A stretch of DNA of 64,000 bases, taken from contig OZ026517.1 of assembly GCA_964019695.1 (NCBI GenBank), positions 77,851,252-77,915,251 of the forward strand, given 5' to 3'. The DNA comes from Loripinus fragilis (Eukaryota > Mollusca > Bivalvia > Lucinida > Lucinidae). This document shows, one piece after another, positions 23,701-35,700 of this stretch (position 1 is the stretch's first letter; every line of letters starts with the position of its first letter). The notes beneath the pieces were generated by a model. It had not been told where the DNA came from and made no database searches. It saw only the letters and a program-made list of their open reading frames with translations. A program made the position numbers and the translations under genes.

Positions 23701-26700
23701 GTAAAATGACAACAACATACCTTTGACCACCAAGTAGGATGTACCATGTAAAATGACAGCAACTTACATTTGACCACCAAGTAGGATGTATTATGTAAAA
23801 TGACAGCAACATACCTTTGACCACCATGTAGGGTGTACTATGTAAAATAACAGCAACATACCTTCGACCACCAAGTAGGAAGTACTATGTAAAATGACAG
23901 TAACTTACATTTCAGCAACAAGTAGGATGTACTATGTAAAATGACAGCAACATACCTTTGACCACCAAGTAGGATGTACTATGTAAAATGACAGCAACAT
24001 ACCTTTGACCAACAAGTAGGATGTACTATGTAAAATGACAGTAACTTACATTTGACCACCAAGTAGGATGTTCTATGTAAAATAATAGCAACATACCTTT
24101 GACCACCAAGTAGGATGTACCATGTAAAATGACAGCAACATACCTTTGACCAGCAAGTAGGATTTACTGTGTAAAATAACAGCAACGTACCTTTGACCAC
24201 CAAGTAGGATGTACTATGTTAAATGACAGCAACATACCTTTAACCACCAAGTAGGATGTACTATGTAAAATGACAGTAACATACCTTTGACCACCAAGTA
24301 GGATGTACTATGTAAAATGACAGTAACTTACCTTTGACCACCAAGTAGGATGTACTATGTTAAATGACAGCAACATACCTTTGACCACCAAGTACGATGT
24401 ACTATGTTAAATGACAGCAACATACCTTTGACCACCAAGCAGGATGTACTATGTTAAATGACAGCAACATACCTTTGATCAACAAGTAGGATGTACTATG
24501 TAAAATGACAGCAACATACCTTTGACCACCAAGTAGGATGTACCATGTAAAATGACAGCAACATACCTTTGACCACCAAGTAGGATGTACTATGTAATAT
24601 GACAGCAACATACCTTTGACCACCAAGTAGGATGTACTATGTAAATTGACAGCAACATACCTTTGACCACCAAGTAGGATGTACTATGTAAAATGACAGC
24701 AACATACCTTTGACCACCAAGTAGGATGTACTATGTAAAATGACAGCAACATACCTTTGACCACCAAGTAGGATGTACTATGTAAAATGACTTTAAATTC
24801 TTTCTGTACCTGACCACCAAGTAGGATTTACTGTGTAAAATAACAGCAACATACCTTTGACCACCAAGTAGGATGTACCATGTAAAATGACAGCAACATA
24901 CCTTTGAACACCAAGTAGGATGTACTATGTAAAATGACAGCAACATACCTTTGACCACCAAGTAGGATGTACTGTATTAAATGACAGCAACATACCTTTG
25001 ACCACCAAGTAGGATGTACTATGTAAAATGACAGCAACATACCTTTGACCACCAAGTAGGATGTACTATGTAAAATGACTTTAAATTCTTTCTGTACCTG
25101 ACCACCAAGTAGGATTTACTGTGTAAAATAACAGCAACATACCTTTGACCACCAAGTAGGATGTACCATGTAAAATGACAGCAACATACCTTTGACCACC
25201 AAGTAGGATGTACTATGTAAAATGACAGCAACATACCTTTGACCACCAAGTAGGATGTACTGTGTAAAATGACAGCAACATACCTTTGATCAACAAGTAG
25301 GATGTACCATGTAAAATGACAGCAACATACCTTTGATCAACAAGTAGGATGTACCATGTAAAATGACAGCAACATACCTTTGATCAACAAGTAGGATGCA
25401 CTATGTAAAATGACAGTAACTTACATTTGACCAACAAGTAGGATGTACTATGTAAAATGACAGCAACATACCTTTGATCAACAAGTAGGATGTACTATGT
25501 TAAATGACAGCAACATACCTTTGACCAACAAGTAGGATGTACTATGTAAAATGACAGTAACTTACATTTGACCAACAAGTAGGATGTACCATGTAAAATG
25601 ACAGCAACATACCTTTGATCAACAAGTAGGATATACTATGTAAAATGACAACAAATACCTTTGACCACCAAGTAGGATGTACTATGTAAAATGACAGTAA
25701 CTTACATTTGACCAACAAGTAGGATGTACCATGTAAAATGACAGCAACATACCTTTGATCAACAAGCAGGATGTACTATGTAAAATGACAGCAAATACCT
25801 TTAACCACCAAGTAGGATGTACTATGTAAAATGACAGTAACTTACATTTGACCACCAAGTAGGATGTACTATGTAAAATGACAGCAACATACCTTTGATC
25901 AACACGTAGGATGTACTATGTAAAATGACAGCAACATACCTTTGACCACCAAGTAGGATGTACTATGTTAAATGACAGCAACATACCTTTGACCACCAAG
26001 CAGGATGTACTATGTTAAATGACAGCAACATACCTTTGATCAACAAGTAGGATGTACTATGTTAAATGACAGTAACTTACATTAGACCACCAAGTACGAT
26101 GTACTATGTAAAATGACAACAACATACCTTTGACCACCAAGTAGGATGTACCATGTAAAATGACAGCAACTTACATTTGACCACCAAGTAGGATGTATTA
26201 TGTAAAATGACAGCAACATACCTTTGACCACCATGTAGGGTGTACTATGTAAAATAACAGCAACATACCTTTGACCACCAAGTAGGAAGTACTATGTAAA
26301 ATGACAGTAACTTACATTTCAGCAACAAGTAGGATGTACTATGTAAAATGACAGCAACATACCTTTGACCACCATGTAGGATGTACTATGTAAAATGACA
26401 CCAACATACCTTTGACCAACAAGTAGGATGTACTATGTAAAATGACAGTAACTTACATTTGACCACCAAGTAGGATGTACTATGTAAAATAATAGCAACA
26501 TACCTTTGACCACCAAGTAGGATGTACCATGTAAAATGACAGCAACATACCTTTGACCACCAAGTAGGATTTACTGTGTAAAATAACAGCAACGTACCTT
26601 TGACCACCAAGTAGGATGTACTATGTAAAATGACAGCAACATACCTTTGACCACCAAGTAGGATGTACCATGTAAAATGACAGCAATATATCTTTGACCA

Positions 26701-29700
26701 CCAAGTAGGATGTACCATGTAAAATGACAGCAACATACCTTTGACCACCAAGTAGGATGTACTATGTAAAATGACAGCAACATACCTTTGACCACCAAGT
26801 AGGATGTACTGTGTAAAATGACAGCAACATACCTTTGATCAACAAGTAGGATGTACTATGTAAAATGACAGCAACATACCTTTGATCAACAAGTAGGATG
26901 TACCATGTAAAATGACAGCAACATACCTTTGATCAACAAGTAGGATGCACTATGTAAAATGACAGTAACTTACATTTGACCAACAAGTAGGATGTACTAT
27001 GTAAAATGACAGCAACATACCTTTGATCAACAAGTAGGATGTACTATGTTAAATGACAGCAACATACCTTTGACCAACAAGTAGGATGTACTATGTAAAA
27101 TGACAGTAACTTACATTTGACCAACAAGTAGGATGTACCATGTAAAATGACAGCAACATACCTTTGATCAACAAGTAGGATGTACTATGTAAAATGACAG
27201 CAAATACCTTTGATCACCAAGTAGGATGTACTATGTAAAATGACAGTAACTTACATTTGACCAACAAGTAGGATGTACCATGTAAAATGACAGCAACATA
27301 CCTTTGATCAACAAGCAGGATGTACTATGTAAAATGACAGCAAATACCTTTGACCACCAAGTAGGATGTACTATGTAAAATGACAGTAACTTACATTTGA
27401 CCACCAAGTAGGATGTACTATGTAAAATGACAGCAACATACCTTTGATCAACACGTAGGATGTACTATGTAAAATGACAGCAACATACCTTTGACCACCA
27501 AGTAGGATGTACTATGTTAAATGACAGCAACATACCTTTGACCACCAAGCAGGATGTACTATGTTAAATGACAGCAACATACCTTTGATCAACAAGTAGG
27601 ATGTACTATGTTAAATGACAGTAACTTACATTAGACCACCAAGTACGATGTACTATGTAAAATGACAACAACATACCTTTGACCACCAAGATGGATGTAC
27701 CATGTAAAATGACAGCAACTTACATTTGACCACCAAGTAGGATGTATTATGTAAAATGACAGCAACATACCTTTGACCACCAAGTAGGAAGTACTATGTA
27801 AAATGACAGTAACTTACATTTCAGCAACAAGTAGGATTAACTATGTAAAATGACAGCAACATACCTTTGACCACCAAGTAGGATGTACTATGTAAAATGA
27901 CAGCAACATACCTTTGACCAACAAGTAGGATGTACTATGTAAAATGACAGTTACTTACATTTGACCACCAAGTAGGATGTACTATGTAAAATAACAGCAA
28001 CATACCTTTGACCACCAAGTAGGATGTACTATGTAAAATGACAGCAACATACCTTTGACCACCAAGTAGGATGTACTATGTAAAATGACAGCAACATACC
28101 TTTGACCACCAAGTAGGATGTACTGTGTAAAATGACAGCAACATACCTTTGATCAACAAGTAGGATGTACCATGTAAAAAGACAGCAACATACCTTTGAT
28201 CAAAAAGTAGGATGTACCATGTGAAATGACAGCAACATACCTTTGATCAACAAGTAGGATGCACTATGCAAAATGACAGTAACTTACCTTTGATCAACAA
28301 GTAGGATGTACTATGTTAAATGACAGCAACATACCTTTGACCAACAAGTAGGATGTACTATGTAAAATGACAGTAACTTACATTTGACCAACAAGTAGGA
28401 TGTACCATGTAAAATGACAGCAACATACCTTTGATCAACAAGTAGGATGTACTATGTAAAATGACAGCAACATACCTTTGACCACCAAGTAGGATGTACT
28501 ATGTAAAATGACAGCAACATACCTTTGACCACCAAGAAGGATGTACTATGTAAAATGACAGCAACTCACCTTTGACCAACAAGTAGGATGTACTATGTAA
28601 AATGACAGCAACTCACCTTTGACCAACAAGTAGGATGTACTATGTAAAATGACAGCAACTCACCTTTCACCACCAAGTAGGATGTACTATGTAAAATGAC
28701 AGCAACTCACCTTTGACCACCAAGTAGGATGTACTATGTAAAATGACAGTAACTTACATTTGACCACCAAGTAGGATGTACTATGTAAAATGACAGCAAC
28801 ATACCTTTGATCAACAAGTAGGATGTACTATGTAAAATGACAGCAACATACCTTTGACCACCAAGTAGGATGTACTGTGTAAAATGACAGCAAAATACCT
28901 TTGATCAACAAGTAGGATGTACCATGTAAAATGACAGCAACATACCTTTGATCAACAAGTAGGATGTACCATGTAAAATGACAGCAACATACCTTTGATC
29001 AACAAGTAGGATGCACTATGCAAAATGACAGTAACTTACATTTGACCAACAAGTAGGATGTACTATGTAAAATGACAGCAACATACCTTTGATCAACAAG
29101 TAGGATGTACTATGTTAAATGACAGCAACATACCTTTGACCAACAAGTAGGATGTACTATGTAAAATGACAGTAGCTTACATTTGACCAACAAGTAGGAT
29201 GTACCATGTAAAATGACAGCAACATACCTTTGATCAACAAGTAGGATGCACTATGCAAAATGACAGTAACTTACATTTGACCAACAAGTAGGATGTACTA
29301 TGTAAAATGACAGCAACATACCTTTGATCAACAAGTAGGATGTACTATGTTAAATGACAGCAACATACCTTTGACCAACAAGTAGGATGTACTATGTAAA
29401 ATGACAGTAGCTTACATTTGACCAACAAGTAGGATGTACCATGTAAAATGACAGCAACATACCTTTGATCAACAAGTAGGATGTACTATGTAAAATGACA
29501 GCAAATACCTTTGACCACCAAGTAGGATGTACTATGTAAAATGACAGTAACTTACATTTGAACACCAAGTAGGATGTACTATGTAAAAGGACAGCAACAT
29601 ATCTTTGATCAACAAGTAGGATGTACTATGTAAAATGACAGCAACATACCTTTGACCACCAAGTAGGATGTACTATGTTAAATGACAGCAACATACCTTT

Positions 29701-32700
29701 GACCACCAAGCAGGATGTACTATGTTAAATGACAGCAACATACCTTTGATCAACAAGTAGGATGTACTATGTTAAATGAAAGTAACTTACATTAGACCAC
29801 CAAGTACGATGTACTATGTAAAATGACAACAACATACCTTTGACCACCAAGTAGGATATACCATGTAAAATGACAGCAACTTACATTTGACCACCAAGTA
29901 GGATGTACTATGTGAAATGACAACAACATACCTTTGACCACCAAGTAGGATATACCATGTTAAATGACAGCAACTTACATTTGACCACCAAGTAGGATGT
30001 ACTATGTGAAATGACAGCAACATACATTTGACCACCAAGTAGGATGTACTATGTAAAATGACAGCAAATACCTTTGACCACCAAGTAGGATGTACTATGT
30101 AAAATGACAGCAACTTACATTTGACCACCAAGTAGGATGTACTATGTAAATTGACAGCAACATACCTTTGATCAACAAGTAGGATGTACTATGTAAAATG
30201 ACAGCAACATACCTTTGATCAACAAGTAGGATGTACTATGTAAAATGACAGCAACATACCTTTGACCACCAAGTAGGATGTACTATGTAAAATAACAGCA
30301 ACATACCTTTGACCACCAAGTAGGATGTACTATGTAAAATGAGAGTAACTTACATTTGAGCAACAAGTAGGATGTACTATGCAAAATGACAGCAACATAC
30401 CTTTGACCACAAAGTAGGATGTACTATGTAAAATGACAGTAATTACATTTGACCACCAAGTAGGATGTACTATGTAAAATGACAGCAACTTACATTTGAC
30501 CACCAAGTAGGATGTACTATGTAAAATGACAGCAACATACCTTTGACCACCAAGTAAAATGTACTATGTGAAATGACAGCAACTTACATTTGACCACCAA
30601 GTAGAATGTACTATGTAAAATGACAGCAGCTTAACTTGACCACCAAGTAGGATGTACTATGTAAAATGACAGCAACATACCTTTGACCACCAAGAAGGAT
30701 GTACTATGTAATATGACAGCAACATACCTTTGACCACCAAGTAGGATGTACTATGTAAAATGACAGCAACATACCTTTGACCAACAAGTAGGATGTACTA
30801 TGTAAAATGACAGCAACATACCTTTGACCACCAAGTAGGATGTACTATGTAAAATGACAGCAACGTACCTTTGACCACCAAGCAGGATGTACTATGTAAA
30901 ATGACAGCACCTTACCTTTGACCACCAAGTAGGATGTACTATGTAAAATGACAGCAACATACCTTTGACCACCAAGCAGGATGTACTATGTAAAATGACA
31001 GCACCTTACCTTTGACCACCAAGTAGGATGTACTATGTAAAATGACAGCAACGTACCTTTGACCACCAAGTAGGATGTACTATGTAAAATGACAGCAACA
31101 TACCTTTGACCACCAAGAAGGATGTACCATGTAAAATGACAGCAATATACCTTTGATCAACAAGTAGGATGTACTATGTAAAATGACAGCAACATACCTT
31201 TGACCACCAAGTAGGATGTACTATGTAAAATGACAGCAACATACCTTTGACCACCAAGTAGGATGTACTATGTAAAATGACTTTAAATTCTTTCTGTACC
31301 TGAAAAAGGAAAATATATGCTGGCATATCACTAGTTAAACAAGTGAACCTATTACCAGTATAATCAAAATTTTTGAGCGTAAAATAAAGAATGTTTTCTT
31401 ATCCATCAATTTAGTATTTGTTTTGGGAGCTCACCAGAACCATCTCACTGGAGACAGTTCTTATGAGATCCCACAACATATGTTTTGGTTGAGAAATAAG
31501 AACTTTGATTATGCACTCTTAGCTAGAGGCCTTTAAATTACTGTGTGTGCTGGTTTTGTTTAACAGTCCACCAACAGCTCAAGTCATATGGAGATGGGGC
31601 CACAATTTAAAATATCATCCAACAGCCAGCAGACCAACAAGGTGTGTGACTTATCCACTGCACAACCGCGGCTCTTGTGTTAAGAAGACAAAATCGTCGA
31701 ATATATATCCCCGACAAAGGGTTATTTAGGAGAAACATGTAAACCACAAAACATATATGCCATTTATCTAAACCCTAAGTTCACCTTCGGTATCATTCAG
31801 ATCATAACAAACGCCTGTCAAGTATATTTTAGTGCTTAGTTTAATAAAAAAAAATATTCTTACATCTGCTGCACAATTTCAATATCTGACCTTTCAACCC
31901 AACCACAGAGGTCAAGGATATGTGTAAATTCATAATGTTACCTTGCATGTTGGTCTACACTTCTTTCACTTTAATTTGATATGCAACATGACCACTTTCA
32001 GAAAAGAAAAAATATTTGACCTTTTGACCCTACCCCAGGGGTTGAGGGTGTGTGTAAGGACAACATATTTGCTTTCAAGGTGCTCTGTGCTCATTTCCCT
32101 TTAATTTGATATGCAACATGACTACTTTCAGAAATAGATATGGTTTGACCTTTTTGACCCCACCCCTGGGTCGAGGGTTTGTCCGTGGGCAAAATATTTG
32201 CTACCATGTTGCTGCATGTGTCGTTAGCTTTAATTTGATATGCAACATGACCATATTCTGAAAAAGTTTACTTTTGGCCTTGGCCTCACCCCCTAAGTCC
32301 ACCCCAGGGGATCAGACCCAGGCCTTCAAACTAAAATTCCCTTTGATATGTTTCATATCTATTGCTCCTCTGCCTACATGCAAAATTTGGGCAAAAAGTG
32401 TTAACTGCCTTAGTTATTGCAAAATTTAAATATTTGACTTTTGACCCTGTAGGTGGTGTAAAATTTTGACACTGCCATGCTTATCTACAGGTGCTGGGCA
32501 ATCAGGGTCTATAGTGATAAGTTGTTAAATATAATAGCTTTGAGGAAATTTGAAGATCATTAAATAAAACTAGAGGACCTGACGGTCCTGAAGCGCTCAC
32601 CTGATCCCCTTAATAATGTTAAAATAGGTCAAGATCAACTACAGCTTATAATGAAACATATTTTGTTTTATGGGGGTTGCGGCCATTTTGGTCAAGTGAC

Positions 32701-35700
32701 CTAAAACAATCTAATGAATACTCCATCAAACAGCCCAGTGATTTCTGAGAAAAAGATGTTTAGATAGGTATGTGACAGTCCAAATGGGTGGCCTTGGATA
32801 AAAGGTCACAGGTCAGCTTGACATTTGTTACTTATATAAAACCCTTGTCTCATTAGGTTAAATATTTCTTGCAAGTATTTTGACGGCCTCAACAGGTACA
32901 GAAAAATGAACATTTCAAGATTTTCCCCAAATAAATGCATTAAGAATCAAATTTGACCTTGCCATAAAGTAGGTCAAGGTCAACCTAGATTCATCATTTG
33001 TGCAAATCTGGTAGGGCCCACATACCCAATGCTACATACCAAGTCCCAAGGCTATTCACCTTTTGGTTCCAGAGAAGAAGATATTTAAAGGGTTTTTACC
33101 ATGTATGGGTGTGGTGGCCATCTTAGTCATGTAACCAGTACAATTGGTATAAATTTTGGCTAACCTATCATAAGGAGTCTTCATATGAAATATGAGTTCA
33201 AATGGCCTAGGGTTTCTGAGGAAATTATGTTTTAATGTGTTGATGGGACTCCAATATGAGCGAACTTGGCTGAAAAGTTAAAGGTCAACCTTGACCTTTG
33301 AAACTTATTTATAGCCATTGTCTCATCAGGTTTAACATATCGAGTGAGAATAATGACTTTGGCCTCAACAGTTTCAAAAAATGAAATTTTCAAAAAAAAA
33401 TCCCATTTAAATGCATTAGGAAGCAAATTTGACCTTGACGTTAAGTAGGTCAAGGTCAACTTAGGTTCATCATTTGAACAAACTTGGTGAGCCCCACATC
33501 CCCAATGCTACATACCAAGTCCCAAGGTTGTCGACCTTCTGGTTATGAAGAAGAAGATTTTTAAAGGGTTTTTACCATATATGGGCATGGCGGTCATCTT
33601 GGTCATGTGACCAAAATATTTTGCATAAATTTTAGCTAACTTATCATAAGGAGTCTTCACATGAAATTTGAGTTCAATTGGGCCAATGGTTTGTCAGAAA
33701 ACTATGTTTTAATATATTGATGGGACTCCAATATGAGTGACCTAAGCTGAAAGGTTAAAGGTCAACCTTGACCTTTTGAACTTATTTATAGCCATTGTCT
33801 CATTAGGTTAAACATATCAAGTGAGAATAATTACTTTGGCTTCAACAGTTTTCAAAAAAATCAACTTTTCAGAAATTTTCCCATTTAAATGCATTTGGAA
33901 GGCAAATTTGACCTTGACGTTAAGTAGGTCAAGGTCAACCTAGGATCATCATTCGAACAAACTTGGTAGGCCCCACAACCCTTATGCTACATACCAAGTC
34001 CCAAGGTCATTGGCCTTCTGGTTCTGGAGAAGAAGATTTTTAAAGGGTTTTTACCATATATGGGCATGGTGGCCATCTTGGTCATGTGACCAAGACCATT
34101 TGATCAAACTTTCGTTCCCCCATCCTAAGGAGTCTCCATATGAAATATGTGTTCAATTGGCCCAGTAGTTTCAGAGGAAAAGATGTTTGAAAATGTTGAC
34201 GGACGACGGACTGACGCCGGACGCCGGAGTCACTGGTATACTATTTGCTCACCAATGAGCCTTCGTCTCAGGCGAGCTAAAAAAGCTAATATGGGTTTTA
34301 CATTACAATTGCCTATACTAAGACAAGTGCAATAACTCAAGTGTTAAGGGGTTGAGTTTGACGAAACTTATAGGATATCAAGAGTGTATGGTACTTATCA
34401 TTTATACCAAATATGCATCAAATCTAACCAGTAGATACTGAGATATAGTTTCGGAGGGACAAAAAGGTGTGGCGGATGGAGGGAAATTGTCAGGGGATAA
34501 TTATTGTAATAGGCTTAAGATTACTTGTGGAGAGATCATGCTACTTGTTAACATGAAATTTACAATTTTAATGTAAATTGTGAGAATTTGAAAGACATGA
34601 TGCATGTCAGCCATTGGTTTCCAATTATTGATGTTAGGAGTTTAATGTGATCTTTTGGTAAGGAAAAATATGCCTTTCCTTAAAACCTTCTACAATTTTT
34701 TGCAGTATTGCCTCAAACATGTGTTAAATAGAGGATCTAACATGAATGCTTATATATTATTGAAGTCATTAAACAAGATGGGGAAAACGATAAAATGTGA
34801 GACTTGCTGAGCATTTAATTGCTTTTCCGCAACAAGTTTAATAAATTAAATAATACAGGAGCACAAATATTAGATTCTATTTATCATATGACACTAAAAC
34901 TACTTTAAAATCTGATATTGGCGTGAAAATGATAAGATTTTGCCATATATATGCAATGTTGTTATGGCTGTCATTACATAATGTTAATACAGTCGACTCT
35001 TGTTAACTCAACTATGCATAACTCAATACTATCCCTTATCTCGACTCGGTGGCCCGGTCCCGGTATTTTTCCCTATATATTATTGCAATTCCACAACGTT
35101 TATCTCGACAACGGCTAAGTCAATAAAACTGATATCTCGTTACGAAAAACTGGTCCCGCTGATCAATTGTAGTGTATTTTACAACGCCTAACTCAATTCC
35201 ATTTCAAAAGAAAAAGACAGTCATTAACTTACCTTTTTATCCGAATGTGATTCCAATTAATCCACCGTTTTTAACGTTAATTATCCCCATTTAAGAACCT
35301 CGGACAGTCTTAATGAAGGATTGCCCATAAAAATGACCAGAGAAAAGTTTCAAAGAAAATGATATTTTTTCTATGAAAAAGATAGTAGGTTCAATCCTCG
35401 ACTTACCTACAAAAGCCGTTTTCTCATTGGACAAGTACCTATTGAAAAATATGGGCTGAAAACTCTGTTTTTGCTATTCAACATATAGAAAATAGAAAAA
35501 GTTTTACTGAAGTGCTTTCCCCCCCGTGACCAAACTAATCCTTTTGCATACATTTGTAGTTTTACATTTCACACATCATATAAAAACGGCATGATTGGTC
35601 ACGGGGGGGAACGATGTCAAAATGCTCAAAAACACTTTATTATAAAACTTTATTAGAAACTTATTTTGTAAAAGACCTGTAGGTAAAAAGCATGTATCAG

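Larger units (their letters stand above)
24402..25459. repeat. Higher-order block A' of the 47-bp array (partner at 21243)
   Basis: Four landmark positions in this block all lie 3159 bp from their partners, showing a segmental duplication within the satellite. Confidence 0.85.
20412..31280 (-). repeat. 47-bp satellite made from a GDAP2 exon end and its 5' splice site, about 230 copies
   Basis: This is a near-perfect tandem array in the intron between exons 31245-31299 and 19462-19605. On the minus strand each 47-bp unit contains 37 nt identical or nearly so to the 3' end of the upstream exon (encoding SFYIVHPTWWSK), then 10 intron nt GTATGTTGCT, then the next unit. Units differ by a few substitutions: donor GTATGT or GTAAGT, CAAAG or CAAAT before it, CACC or TCAAC blocks, and ACATAGTAC or ACATGGTAC. 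Several short open frames of 74-121 codons run through it because 47 is not divisible by 3 and TGG variants remove the stop; they are not genes. There are no spacers, so it is not a CRISPR array. It makes up about 93% of the intron. Confidence 0.97.

Noticed and set aside
21243..30131. A series of minus-strand frames of 74-121 codons with repeated VHPTWWSKVCCCHFT
   Set aside because: They arise from the 47-bp array; each is a chance run of units with the TAG-to-TGG change, not a gene.
20412..31280. CRISPR-like array
   Set aside because: Units are head-to-tail with no unique spacers, and the context is an animal intron.
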